IMG/VR virus record: IMGVR_UViG_3300017613_000438
Location: 1-39,519 of that record
Source: a virus
Length of the DNA stretch: 39,519 nt
Reading direction: 5' to 3' (one strand)
Below are positions 1 through 9,482 of this stretch, piece by piece; the first letter of the stretch is position 1, and each line of letters starts with the position of its first letter. The notes below the pieces were generated by a model, which ran no database searches, was not told where the DNA came from, and saw only the letters and a list, made by a program, of their open reading frames with translations. The translations under genes were made by a program, and so were the position numbers.

Positions 1-1
1 C

Positions 2-58
2 AGATTTGTGGCCTTCGAAGCTCCACATATTAAAGGAGTAGTTGCTCGTGCTGACTGA
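2..58 (+). CDS. Possible C-terminal end of an upstream gene (partial)
   Basis: Frame 2 is open from the window edge to a TGA at 56-58 and encodes a plausible tail ending FEAPHIKGVVARAD. It would overlap the polymerase start by 11 bases, a junction style seen throughout this window. A competing frame from base 1 stops at 31-33 and looks less protein-like. Only about 18 codons are visible, so no family can be named; by position it would be another replication or recombination gene. Confidence 0.35.
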   Translation, partial: RFVAFEAPHIKGVVARAD

Positions 59-2072
59 CATAAAACCTTTTAAAGATATTAAAAAAGGCGCACGGATTAC
101 ATTACCTCATTATGAGCGTAAGTGGGAACCACCAAAAGATTTTCCTAATTTAAGCGGTGTTCAATCATTGGCTGTTGACACTGAAACATACGATCCTGAA
201 CTGCGTACTATTGGCCCTGGTTGGGGTCGTGGTGTTGGGCATATTGTAGGAGCATCGATTGCAACCGAAGATGCTGCATGGTACTTTCCTGTTCGCCATA
301 CAATTGATACTCATGATAATATGGATCCCGAACAAGTCTTTCGTTTTTTGAAGGATAACCTTGAAACCGAATCTACTAAAATATTTGCTAATGCTGTCTA
401 TGATTGTGGTTGGTTACGCACAGAAGGAATTCATGTTAAGGGTACTAAATATGATGTGCAATATGCAGAAGCAATTTTAGATGGAAACGCTTATTCATAT
501 GCGTTGGAAACTATCGCTAATAACTACATCGGAAGCGGAAAAACTTCTAATGACTTGTATGACTGGTGCGCCAGAGCGTACGGAGGAAAGCCTAATGGAG
601 ACCAACGGGCAAATATATACCGTAGTCCGCCAACGTTGGTCGGACCATACGCAGAGTCAGACGCTGATTTGCCATTCCGTATATTGCGAAAACAATGGGT
701 CCAATTGGACCTTGTGGGCCTTGTTGACATTTTTAAATTAGAATGTGAACTTTTAGACTTGCTTGTTGATATGCGTTGGAGAGGTATGCGCGTATCAGAA
801 GAGCGCGCTCATATTGCTGAAAAGAAACTAACTGGTGTCATTAATAATATTCAACAAGAATTAAATGAATTAGCTGGATTTAGAGTTAACGCTAATTCTG
901 GCAAAACAGATTTAGTTAAACTTTACGATCAACTTGGTGTCGAGTATAATTATACTGAAAAAGGCAATCCTTCTTTTACTCGTGATTGGTTAGAACAACA
1001 GGTAGATGATGCAAGTACCAAAGTTGTGGATATTAGAAAATATACAAAAGCAAGAGATACGTTTTTGCGTGGTGCGATCCTCGAAAAGCACACAAATGGA
1101 TATGTACATCCTTCCTTTTATCCGCTTAAAGGTGAGTCCGGAGGGGCTGTTACGGGGCGCTTTGCGGCGGCTGGCCCGCCCATTCAACAAATACCTTCAC
1201 GTGATCAAATATTAGCTCCTATCATACGTTCTTGCTTTATTCCTGAAGACGGCATGAGTTGGGTCAAGGCTGACTATAGTTCTATCGAACTAAGGATGAT
1301 GGCACACTATAGCGAAGATAAAGCTCTTATTAAAAGTTATACTGATAATCCTTTCATGGATTACCATGATTATGTTGGGGAGATACTTGGTGGTAAATTA
1401 CCCAGAATTGCTGTCAAGACACTTAATTTTTCCCTTATCTATGGAGGAGGCAAGCGAACAATATCAGTACAGATGGCGCGCATCTTTAATAAAGCAGAAC
1501 GGATGAAACTTATTAAAGATCTAGGCTTTCCTGTATTAACCAATACAGCGGAACAGCTAGCAGTCATCTTTATGAATATTTATAGTAATGAATTTCCTAT
1601 CGCAGGAGATTTGCTTAATAGCTGCTCACAAGCTGCTGCGCATACAGGACAAATGCGTACGATATTAAATCGGCGTACAACTTTTGACTTATGGGAACCT
1701 ATCAAAGGTAAAGGTATTCCTCTCAGACTAGATGCCGCTTTAGCACGATATGGCAAGATGATTAAACGTGCATATACCTATAAAGCTCTTAACTACCGTT
1801 TACAAGGCTCTGCTGCTGATCTTATTAAAAAGGGTATGGTAGCAGCTTATAAAGAAGGTTTGTTTGATCATATACCTTTACATGGACAGGTTCATGATGA
1901 ATTGTGTTTGTCGTACCATCCTGACCTTAATTCTAAATTTAGAGAATTAACTGAAATTATGGAAACAGCGATTAACTTTAAAGTACCGATTATAATGGAT
2001 GCCGAATATGGGCCATCGTGGGCTGAGGCTAAAACAAAAATAGATATTGGAGAAAGAACTTGGATTACGTAA
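48..2072 (+). CDS. Family A DNA polymerase with 3'-5' exonuclease domain
   Basis: Replicative phage polymerase of the Pol I/T7 gp5 type. Counting residues from the TTG at 42, the exonuclease motifs are Exo I VDTET (D46, E48), Exo II NAVYD (about 117-121) and Exo III YAESD (203-207). The polymerase motifs are motif A ADYSSIELR (about 409), motif B KTLNFSLIYG (about 459-468) and motif C VHDE (617-620). All catalytic acids are present. Motif B has Phe at the position of E. coli Pol I Phe762. There is no 5'-3' exonuclease domain, and the length of about 674 residues fits phage enzymes (T7 gp5 is 704). The GTG at 48 is preferred over the TTG at 42 because AGGAG at 34-38 lies 9 bases before it but only 3 before the TTG. 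It is followed by an overlapping resolvase and then a ligase, so it heads a replication/repair operon. Confidence 0.95.
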   Translation: MLTDIKPFKDIKKGARITLPHYERKWEPPKDFPNLSGVQSLAVDTETYDPELRTIGPGWGRGVGHIVGASIATEDAAWYFPVRHTIDTHDNMDPEQVFRFLKDNLETESTKIFANAVYDCGWLRTEGIHVKGTKYDVQYAEAILDGNAYSYALETIANNYIGSGKTSNDLYDWCARAYGGKPNGDQRANIYRSPPTLVGPYAESDADLPFRILRKQWVQLDLVGLVDIFKLECELLDLLVDMRWRGMRVSEERAHIAEKKLTGVINNIQQELNELAGFRVNANSGKTDLVKLYDQLGVEYNYTEKGNPSFTRDWLEQQVDDASTKVVDIRKYTKARDTFLRGAILEKHTNGYVHPSFYPLKGESGGAVTGRFAAAGPPIQQIPSRDQILAPIIRSCFIPEDGMSWVKADYSSIELRMMAHYSEDKALIKSYTDNPFMDYHDYVGEILGGKLPRIAVKTLNFSLIYGGGKRTISVQMARIFNKAERMKLIKDLGFPVLTNTAEQLAVIFMNIYSNEFPIAGDLLNSCSQAAAHTGQMRTILNRRTTFDLWEPIKGKGIPLRLDAALARYGKMIKRAYTYKALNYRLQGSAADLIKKGMVAAYKEGLFDHIPLHGQVHDELCLSYHPDLNSKFRELTEIMETAINFKVPIIMDAEYGPSWAEAKTKIDIGERTWIT

Positions 2073-2566
2073 TAGGAATTGATCCAGGTGCTACAGGCGC
2101 ATTAGCATTATATAATGTAACACGAGCAGCTGTACTAGCAGTAAAAGATATGCCTTCTAATACAGTTGTCTTAACTAGTGGCAAGAAATCTAATCGTGTT
2201 GATTTTGATCAATTAAGAGAAATATTAGAACAATGGAAATTAGCTGCATTAAAAGTTGATGCATCTATTTATGTACATATTGAGCATGTCCAAGCTTTTG
2301 GTAAACAGTCTGCACCTGCTGCGTTTAACTTTGGTTATGCCGCTGCTATTCCTTTTGCTATCTGTAGAATGTTAGATTTAGAAGTTAGACTTGTTCATCC
2401 TGCTACATGGAAGAATCAATTTGGTTTAAAAGCATCAGCTAAAGATGAGGCACGATTATTAGCATTAAAACTATTTCCTTATCTAGATAATCATCTTAGA
2501 CGAAAGATGGATGTTGATAGAGCCGACGCAATACTTATGGCAGCTTATAAACCGAGGTTTAAGTAA
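2060..2566 (+). CDS. RuvC-like Holliday junction resolvase
   Basis: Predicted RNase H-fold endonuclease that cleaves branched DNA during replication or before packaging. The N-terminus VIGIDPGATGALAL carries the first catalytic Asp (D8), a second acid sits in YVHIEHVQAF (E75), and the C-terminal acids are in MDVDRADAILMAAY (D151, D153, D156). This is the RuvC arrangement. At 168 residues it is close to E. coli RuvC (173). The start is TTG at 2060, inside the end of the polymerase gene and 7 bases after GGAG (2049-2052); no better start exists without losing the first catalytic strand. Its stop overlaps the ligase ATG by one base. The alternative label is a generic phage crossover-junction endodeoxyribonuclease of the same fold. 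Confidence 0.85.
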   Translation: MDYVIGIDPGATGALALYNVTRAAVLAVKDMPSNTVVLTSGKKSNRVDFDQLREILEQWKLAALKVDASIYVHIEHVQAFGKQSAPAAFNFGYAAAIPFAICRMLDLEVRLVHPATWKNQFGLKASAKDEARLLALKLFPYLDNHLRRKMDVDRADAILMAAYKPRFK

Positions 2567-3624
2567 TGTTACATTCAGTATTCGAAGAAGTTACTTTGTA
2601 CTATCTTGGCGGTAACAATGCTATTTATGAGTGGCATATTTGTGTAGAGAATGATACACTAGTTATTAATCATGGTAGATCAAATGGAGTTAAAACTACA
2701 ACATATGAAGTAATAGATAGGGGTAAGGGTGGTCGCTCTTTATTTGGTCAGATACAATCGCGTCTTAATTCCCGTATCCATACGCAGAGACTGCGTGGAT
2801 ATAAGGATACTATTGAAGAAGCCAGGCTGGGTCGTACTAACGTCTTAGATTTACCTAAGCCTATGCTAGCCCAATCATGGAATAAGGTTAAGAATCTTAA
2901 CATAGAAGATATGTATGTACAATGGAAATATGATGGCAATCGTTGTTTGATAACAAGACAAGGCGACAAATTAGTAGCTTATTCGCGTAAAGGCAAAGTT
3001 ATTAAATCTATTGGTCATATTTTAAATGGAATGGACTTACCAGAAGGACTTGTTATTGACGGAGAGCTTTATCACCATGGAACGCCTCTACCTACAATAC
3101 GTTCTTGGATTTCACGTAATCAACCTGATACATCTAAATTAAGTTTCCATGCTTATGATGTAGTTTTGCCAATAGACTATAAATATAGATTAAGAATGTT
3201 AGAACAATTATCATTAGGTAAAGCTACTGAAGTTGCACCAACGCTAAAGATGGAAAATTTACAATTATCAGAAATGATGAATCGTTCTCGACAATTAGGT
3301 TATGAAGGTTTAATTCTAAGAAATGAGAAAGGAGGTTATGATATAGGTAAACGTTCTAAGAATTTGATTAAAGTTAAAGTATTCTTAGATGAAGAGTTTG
3401 AAGTAAATCAAATGTATCTGTCAGAAAAAGGTATGCCCATGGCTACTTGTCTTATTGACGATGGACGATCATTTGATGTTGTATTACCTGGTACAAAAGA
3501 AGAGAAACGAAGGCAATTAGAAAATAAATATGATTATTTAGGGCGGCATTTAACAATAGAGTTTAGTCAATGGACCCCTGATGGTCTTCCTTTCCATGCT
3601 GTAGCAAAATGTTGGAGTGATTAA
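2566..3624 (+). CDS. ATP-dependent DNA ligase with WGR-like N-terminal domain
   Basis: Seals DNA nicks during replication. Nucleotidyltransferase motif I is KYDGNR with K121 as the adenylated lysine. Motif III-like VIDGEL is at 163-168, motif IV EGLILR at 247-252 and motif V LIKVKVF at 267-273, followed by an OB-fold-sized C-terminus (about 280-352). Residues about 20-85 resemble a WGR domain (W23, HGRSNG at 36-41, a GYKDTIEEA end). WGR domains occur in PARPs and some bacterial or phage ligases and may help bind nicked ends. The ATG is the first codon and overlaps the resolvase stop (TAATG). The catalytic assignment is firm; the WGR call is by pattern only. Confidence 0.93.
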   Translation: MLHSVFEEVTLYYLGGNNAIYEWHICVENDTLVINHGRSNGVKTTTYEVIDRGKGGRSLFGQIQSRLNSRIHTQRLRGYKDTIEEARLGRTNVLDLPKPMLAQSWNKVKNLNIEDMYVQWKYDGNRCLITRQGDKLVAYSRKGKVIKSIGHILNGMDLPEGLVIDGELYHHGTPLPTIRSWISRNQPDTSKLSFHAYDVVLPIDYKYRLRMLEQLSLGKATEVAPTLKMENLQLSEMMNRSRQLGYEGLILRNEKGGYDIGKRSKNLIKVKVFLDEEFEVNQMYLSEKGMPMATCLIDDGRSFDVVLPGTKEEKRRQLENKYDYLGRHLTIEFSQWTPDGLPFHAVAKCWSD

Positions 3625-3848
3625 TGGACACAAGAATAAATGAAATAATTATCAGACTAAAAAATGTAGAAGTAATGTTGATTGAAATATACCAGTTAGA
3701 ATCAACAGGTAGACTGCAAGAAGCAATAGACAGATCAATTAAAGTAAATAGTTTGTTGATAGATTCAGGACTTGCATTTAGCAATGTAGCACTAGACTTA
3801 TTAGCAAAACAAGTTACAGCTACACCAATTTTAAAAATAGTAAAATGA
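3624..3848 (+). CDS. Small hypothetical protein, last gene of the replication operon
   Basis: A 74-residue, largely helical protein with no recognisable motif, signal peptide or membrane segment. Its ATG overlaps the ligase stop in a TAATG junction, which supports it as a translated gene coupled to the ligase. It ends just before the hairpin separating the two convergent gene blocks. I do not recognise the family; by operon position it may be an accessory to replication, but nothing in the sequence shows that. Confidence 0.65.
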   Translation: MDTRINEIIIRLKNVEVMLIEIYQLESTGRLQEAIDRSIKVNSLLIDSGLAFSNVALDLLAKQVTATPILKIVK

Positions 3849-3850
3849 GT

Positions 3851-3876
3851 AAAAAAGACCCTCCACGGAGGGAGGG
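3851..3876 (-). terminator. Intrinsic terminator ending the virion-gene transcript
   Basis: Read on the minus strand, CCCTCC (3876-3871), a 6-base loop and GGAGGG (3864-3859) form a GC-rich stem followed by TCTTTTTT (3858-3851). It starts about 16 bases after the stop of the giant tail gene and lies in the 43-base gap between convergent operons. On the plus strand the stem is not followed by a strong T run, so it acts mainly on the minus strand. Confidence 0.8.
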
Positions 3877-3891
3877 CCAAGCGGGCGACTT

Positions 3892-6800
3892 TTACACAAT
3901 CACACCAGTACCTCTTCTATAGAGATTTAATATATCAGTAGCACTTAATTCATTATCATAAATAACAAAATCATTATAATATCCTAATGTTCCTGTTCCA
4001 TTAGCATTAGCAATTGAACTATCATTTGTTGCATAAGTTGAAAGATATGCTGCGGCTGTTCCTGGTCCACTTGAACCTGTACCATCTACCCAATCAATAG
4101 CAGCAGCACCTCCACTATTATTTGCTATCTCTGAACCATTTAGATAAAGTTTAACTCCATTTGTCGGATGTATACTAACAACACATTGATATGTATTGTT
4201 AGCTGTCATATTAACAATTCCTTCATTTACATCAATAAACGATGCATTACCAGTTCCAATAAGAGCTTGCAATCCATTTGTATTATGACAAATTAAATGA
4301 ACACCTTTTTTAGCTGAAGCACCATTCCAATCTTTTGGTTCGAGTGATACCAAATAATTAGATCCAGTCGGCGCAGTATGAACAGTGATCCAAATCTCTA
4401 TTGTCATTTCTGACAATTTCCATTTGTCTGGTAAAGCTCTATAGAACTTGTCACTTGTGGCATTTACATAAGCACCAAAACCAGAACTTAAATTTTGTGA
4501 TCTATATTGTGCAATTACTGATTGTATTGTAAATGTCTCTGTTCCAACTCTTGGAGTATATATTGTAGTAGTAGCCTCAGTTAGTGGTAAATGATATATT
4601 GCATCATGACTATCTATTAAATTAGCATAAGCATATACTGATTTATTATATAAGTCTAAAATTTCTGCGGCAGTTAAAACTTTATCAAAAGCAAGAACGA
4701 AACCAACATCTCCATTTGAATTAATATTAGCAGGTGATGCGGCCATCGTACCATTTACTGTATCATTATAACTAGCATTTCTAGTTTGATCTTGAAATGT
4801 TGATGCCCAAGAACCATGACCTGTACCATAAACATCAGTATCTTCTAACTTGCCGTTTATGTATGACTTTAGAGTAAATGTGCCGTCAAGGTCGCAAGTA
4901 CATGCTATCATACAAGCACCACTATTTGCAGTTTCAGTATCACCAAATGTTTGTGATAATCCGCCAACGTTTGCCTTTGGTGCCCACGTCATTCTAAATG
5001 TCGTAGTGCTATTCCAAAATAAATCAAATCTATTAGTAGCACCACCTTGAGTAACTTGTAATATTCTGTCATTAGCAGTCCCGCCACTACCCGTTACAAA
5101 AACAATATATGTTGCTCCTTTTTTGCCAGTAACAGCATTTCTTATTGATACACCAGTTTTCATATAGCCTGATCCATCAGCTTCTAATGACTTAATATTG
5201 TCAGGTGTTACAGCTATTCCTTCTGATGCAGAAGTATATGTTCCTGGAGTAGTATCACTTATTACTTCTCTAGCTGATGATCCTCCAGAATCATCTAAAG
5301 GCATAATTAGTTTTGCGCCATAATCAATAGCGGTAGTTATTGCTTTACCCCAACCTCTATAGAAATAGTATCTACTTTTAAAACCACGACCAACTACTGC
5401 GCTTTTCTGGTATATATCAATATAGAAATGTCCATATGCTGATAATCCATCTGTCTCTTGATCTGCTCCAAGATAAGTATGTGAATTGGTAGTTACGTCT
5501 ATATCCGTACCAAGAGCAACTCCATCAGAAATTCTTATGTAATCAAGATCATATAATTCTGAATCTTCATTTAGTGGACCACCAACACCGTCAGTAAGAG
5601 TATTATCTCCACCAAGAGAACCACCTTTCCTCGTCCTACGTGTCCAAGTAATATCAGAGTCATATAAATGATAGGTAGTCCAAGTAACAGTATTGTCTGC
5701 CGTGGTATCTCCGATATCTGTATCCCAAGTTGGTTCAGTAGTAGCATGACTAGTTCCTGCTGTAGTACAAATATACCTTCGCTTATCATTAGTAGAACCA
5801 ACCACTACATCAGTTAATGAATAGGCGGTATTTGCTACCCATAGAGCAGGCGCAGGAGCTGTAGCCTCAAGTTGAATTGGGCTATATGGCATGAGTTGCT
5901 GTCCGTCTATATTCAATACAGATGAATTTTGGTCAGATACTGCTTCTCCAAAAATAGGCAAACGATAATAAATGTCATTGCCTATTTGTGAATTTTGTAA
6001 AGTTTGTCTTTGTATACCTGTAAAACTTAGTTCAATAAGATAATCTTTGGCACCATGTAAAGTTGTAAAGTTATTAGTGCCTCTTCTACCTCGCAATAAA
6101 TTAGATAATGTGTAAACTTTGTTTGGTGTTGAAGCAGTTAGAGTACAAGTCTCAGCATTTATGTATTCCCATCGTCCAGGCCTACCATAAGCAAAAGCAT
6201 TTATTGTTGGATCCGCTAATATCGCAGATTTGGTAGAACTTGATAATGTTCCATCATTAACCATAGTTACAACTAAGCTAGTAAGGTCATCCCACTCTTC
6301 CCATATAGAATTATTATGAGCATTATTAACTATACCAACTATAGGTTGTGAAGTTTGTGCAAACAAACTTGAAAAAGAACTATCATCAAAAGAATACCAC
6401 CAAGATGCATTGGTATAAGAGGAAGCATAGGTGAAAGAAGTTAAGTAAGGGCCAGGATGATCATTATCAATATCACGTAACAATGGTCCATCTAATATAA
6501 GTATATTTGGTTGAATATTTAATGCTAATGTTCCAATAAAAGCATCAACACCCGGAGCAACTGCGGTTGCAACATAAGATTCGGAATAGTCTAATATTCC
6601 TTCACAGCTTAAAATCCAATTAGATCCTTTTGTAATAGCTGTGAGTCTCACTCTATAGTTAACACCACCCTTTGGTATTTCTAAAATATCTGTAGGCTCA
6701 AGATAACCATATTTAATAGGTAGAGAAAACTTAAAAGTTTTAACATTAAGCATTTGCTGATGGTATTGATCAGCTAAGTCAAATGCTTGTTGGTCAGTTA

Positions 6801-9054
6801 GAGCTACGGGTAGCTGAGAAGTATGTTTTGATATATTTTCACCAGTAGCTAAATATGATTGAGCAATACTTTTACTATAAACATTATCACTAGACTGATA
6901 TTGTATTTCATATACTTTTGGAATTTCTATATCCATTGGTATAGTTATATCAACAATTTCTGCCGGCTTAACATCCCCATGTAATTCTTGTGCGCCTAAA
7001 TCATCTTCTGGAATTGTTTTTGTGACAGCTCCACCACGAAGAGGAAATTTAAGTTTGTTATCTGAATGAACTCCATCGCCTAAAGCAATGCCTAAAAGTA
7101 TTTCAATATCTGATCTACCACTATGGCGTGAACCATGAACAAAACTGCCTACATATTTACTAGTAAGTGTAGATACGTCATATTCAGAAGATGGTATATC
7201 ACATATCTCGCAAATATCAGAAACAATTTCAGATATTGCTATGTTGCCAACACCAATTAAACTTAATTTTCTTTCCTTTATCACATAGTCAAAAGTATCT
7301 ATTGATCTTCCCCAAACAGAGTTTCTATTTGGATAAGACATTATTGGTGCTTGGCCAGGAGATAGACCAGGATACCATTGTATATTTCTAGTATCTACAT
7401 GTATACTTCCAACATCATTATTGCTCATGTAGAACCATATTCTTCTTTGTGTTTTTTCAAAACTTAGTTCAGGTTTTCCTGATCCTGTTGGCCAACTTGT
7501 TCCTGTAGTAAGAGGTCCGTCTAAAACAAAATCAAAACTATAGTTTAGACTTCCATCATCTGCATCAATAGCCAATATACCTACATCTAATTCTGTTTTA
7601 ATTGAGTCGTTATTTTGGTAAGTTAACCATATTTCATTTGTATCTTCTATAAATACACCAGGAGCGTTTACATCGCCAATAAGAATATCAACCGCAGATA
7701 CAGATGTACCTACTACCAACTGCGTACCTGGGCCTGTATGTTTTATTATTACGGCTGTACTGATTAAATCATAAGTTATAACAAGATATTCATCTGCCAC
7801 TAAAGAAGTTCTTCGGCATACGGAGCCCCAAGTTGGAACGAGATAATCAAGGAGAGTAGCTCTAAGAACAACAGTCGCCCCAAGCCATCCAGTATCTCCA
7901 GTTAAAGTATCAACACTGTGAGTTGATTCAGGAGTTAGAGAATTTTTATTAATAAAATAAATATTTACTCCAGTAGTTCTACTAGAGCCTAAGTAATGTA
8001 AAAGTGATTCATCAGCTAATGCACAACCTTCATATGGGCCAGAAAAACTACCTGTCTGAACTAGTTTGCCTGATGGATATTCTATTTTATATAAAGTAGT
8101 TACAGCATTTGTTGTATGTCTTGCTGCATAAATGAAATGCTCCGGAATTAGATTGGTATAAGTTAAAGGATTTGACCACCAAACAATAGATACAACATCA
8201 CGAGAAGCACCACTCCAAAGCGGAGCAGTATACTGAGCTGACATATCAGTATAAAATAGAAAGCTGGTATAATATGTACTATTAACACTTGCTCCACTTA
8301 TAAAAGTATCATCAGTAGGATGACGAATCGCTGGAGTCATATTATTAAATTGATTTGCTAAGCCCGAGTCGCCCATATTCCAAGTATCTAGGTCGCTAGA
8401 CGCGGTACCTGTAGTTTGTAATTCTGCTTCTATAACTGGAATTCTATTGCCAAATCTTTCTGTTAGATTTAATTTATCAATAACCATTACACATCGCCCT
8501 TTAAAAGAAGGGCAATTGTAGAGTCCTACATCTTGTTCAATAAGAGAATCAATTTCATCCGTATTACCTGGATACCAAGAAAATGAAATACCAATATTTA
8601 AGTTAGTATTAGAACCAGACGCGTCATAAACTAATTCTTGATTCATCCATATACGTCTTGGTGGATTTTCACAAATAAACTCACCAAAGCATACTGCTAA
8701 ATCTTGAAGATAAGTATAAGTTGTATGAGAACTACTTGATCCACCTTTACCACCAGTCTTTTGTTTATCAGCAATTTCTTCTGGAGGATTTTTAATCCAA
8801 ATAGGTTTAGCAGTTAATCGATTACCACCCCAAAGGATGGCCATGTCTGCGCCTTCTACTTCTCCTGTAAAAGTAGAATCCGTTAGTCTTGGACCTTTTG
8901 TATCAGTCCCTTCTGGGCCAAAGAATAAACTGCCTACAACGCTGCCTACCATCCAGCCCCATTGAACGGCGGAGATACCCATAAAAGCGGCACTGGTTCC
9001 AAAGGCTATTCCACCAATACCTGCACCGGCTGCTGCTATTGCTAATGTGGCCAT
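3892..9054 (-). CDS. Giant tail-tip protein, GTA gp15-like, with two C-terminal LamG-like domains
   Basis: 1720 residues; probable central tail-tip/fibre protein. Visible in order: a Gly/Ala-rich hydrophobic N-terminus (about 1-47); a KGPRLTD...WGGNRL...GGKGG region (about 53-110) and CVMVIDKLNLTERFGNRIPVIEAEL (about 187-212), typical of gene-transfer-agent and lambda-J-class tail proteins; a beta-rich stretch of unclear identity (about 220-590); a phage-tail hub-like region (about 600-840, including TDILEIPKGGVNYRVRLTAI); a short carbohydrate-binding-like module (about 1068-1135) also found in the hub gene; and two LamG-like beta-sandwich domains (about 1240-1470 and 1480-1720). It follows DUF2460, DUF2163 and NlpC/P60 genes, the order of GTA genes 12-15. 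ATG overlaps the peptidase stop. The C-terminal half is unlike RcGTA gp15 and probably binds the host surface. Confidence 0.85.
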   Translation of the reverse strand: MATLAIAAAGAGIGGIAFGTSAAFMGISAVQWGWMVGSVVGSLFFGPEGTDTKGPRLTDSTFTGEVEGADMAILWGGNRLTAKPIWIKNPPEEIADKQKTGGKGGSSSSHTTYTYLQDLAVCFGEFICENPPRRIWMNQELVYDASGSNTNLNIGISFSWYPGNTDEIDSLIEQDVGLYNCPSFKGRCVMVIDKLNLTERFGNRIPVIEAELQTTGTASSDLDTWNMGDSGLANQFNNMTPAIRHPTDDTFISGASVNSTYYTSFLFYTDMSAQYTAPLWSGASRDVVSIVWWSNPLTYTNLIPEHFIYAARHTTNAVTTLYKIEYPSGKLVQTGSFSGPYEGCALADESLLHYLGSSRTTGVNIYFINKNSLTPESTHSVDTLTGDTGWLGATVVLRATLLDYLVPTWGSVCRRTSLVADEYLVITYDLISTAVIIKHTGPGTQLVVGTSVSAVDILIGDVNAPGVFIEDTNEIWLTYQNNDSIKTELDVGILAIDADDGSLNYSFDFVLDGPLTTGTSWPTGSGKPELSFEKTQRRIWFYMSNNDVGSIHVDTRNIQWYPGLSPGQAPIMSYPNRNSVWGRSIDTFDYVIKERKLSLIGVGNIAISEIVSDICEICDIPSSEYDVSTLTSKYVGSFVHGSRHSGRSDIEILLGIALGDGVHSDNKLKFPLRGGAVTKTIPEDDLGAQELHGDVKPAEIVDITIPMDIEIPKVYEIQYQSSDNVYSKSIAQSYLATGENISKHTSQLPVALTDQQAFDLADQYHQQMLNVKTFKFSLPIKYGYLEPTDILEIPKGGVNYRVRLTAITKGSNWILSCEGILDYSESYVATAVAPGVDAFIGTLALNIQPNILILDGPLLRDIDNDHPGPYLTSFTYASSYTNASWWYSFDDSSFSSLFAQTSQPIVGIVNNAHNNSIWEEWDDLTSLVVTMVNDGTLSSSTKSAILADPTINAFAYGRPGRWEYINAETCTLTASTPNKVYTLSNLLRGRRGTNNFTTLHGAKDYLIELSFTGIQRQTLQNSQIGNDIYYRLPIFGEAVSDQNSSVLNIDGQQLMPYSPIQLEATAPAPALWVANTAYSLTDVVVGSTNDKRRYICTTAGTSHATTEPTWDTDIGDTTADNTVTWTTYHLYDSDITWTRRTRKGGSLGGDNTLTDGVGGPLNEDSELYDLDYIRISDGVALGTDIDVTTNSHTYLGADQETDGLSAYGHFYIDIYQKSAVVGRGFKSRYYFYRGWGKAITTAIDYGAKLIMPLDDSGGSSAREVISDTTPGTYTSASEGIAVTPDNIKSLEADGSGYMKTGVSIRNAVTGKKGATYIVFVTGSGGTANDRILQVTQGGATNRFDLFWNSTTTFRMTWAPKANVGGLSQTFGDTETANSGACMIACTCDLDGTFTLKSYINGKLEDTDVYGTGHGSWASTFQDQTRNASYNDTVNGTMAASPANINSNGDVGFVLAFDKVLTAAEILDLYNKSVYAYANLIDSHDAIYHLPLTEATTTIYTPRVGTETFTIQSVIAQYRSQNLSSGFGAYVNATSDKFYRALPDKWKLSEMTIEIWITVHTAPTGSNYLVSLEPKDWNGASAKKGVHLICHNTNGLQALIGTGNASFIDVNEGIVNMTANNTYQCVVSIHPTNGVKLYLNGSEIANNSGGAAAIDWVDGTGSSGPGTAAAYLSTYATNDSSIANANGTGTLGYYNDFVIYDNELSATDILNLYRRGTGVIV

Positions 9055-9482
9055 TAGTCAACTACTCCTTTGAAATCATAAACTCCACGAATACGATTTA
9101 ACCAACGCTTATCTAATCTAGTTTCAACAACTTGTCCTTCGTCTTCATACCCATGATAAAAAGTATTAAGTCGTTTTGTAATTATGCCCATATGCTGTCC
9201 ATGCTTACCAAAGCCAAAGAACAATATAGTTCCAGGCAATCTTTGATTTCTATCTTTTTTGACTAAGTTTGCATTAAGAATAGTTTCCATTGTTTTATCA
9301 GGGTCTCTTCCATATCTTACTATTGAATCAACGCCAGTTGTATCACATTTTAATTTTTTGCCTGTTAAATAAACATATCCAGCGCAATCGCAACCGAATA
9401 AATTTCTACCTTGATGTTCCCAAGGAGTACCAAGTAATGATTGCGCCGCTGCGATAACTTCATATCTTTTTATTTCTTTCAT
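9054..9482 (-). CDS. Tail-tip NlpC/P60 cell-wall peptidase (GTA gp14-like)
   Basis: Cysteine peptidase that would cut peptidoglycan cross-links as the tail penetrates the envelope. The catalytic Cys is in CDCAGYV (D32-C33), the catalytic His in QHMGI (H97), and a third polar residue in FYHGY (H110), giving the Cys-His-His arrangement of NlpC/P60. At 142 residues it matches the single-domain phage wall peptidases that sit between hub and giant tail proteins. ATGA overlap with the DUF2163 gene upstream and TAATG overlap with the giant tail gene downstream indicate coupled translation. No signal peptide, consistent with delivery in the virion. Confidence 0.9.
   Translation of the reverse strand: MKEIKRYEVIAAAQSLLGTPWEHQGRNLFGCDCAGYVYLTGKKLKCDTTGVDSIVRYGRDPDKTMETILNANLVKKDRNQRLPGTILFFGFGKHGQHMGIITKRLNTFYHGYEDEGQVVETRLDKRWLNRIRGVYDFKGVVD

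Noticed and set aside
481-741. Second plus-strand frame inside the polymerase gene
   Set aside because: It overlaps the exonuclease domain in another frame, with no protein-like motif or start signal.
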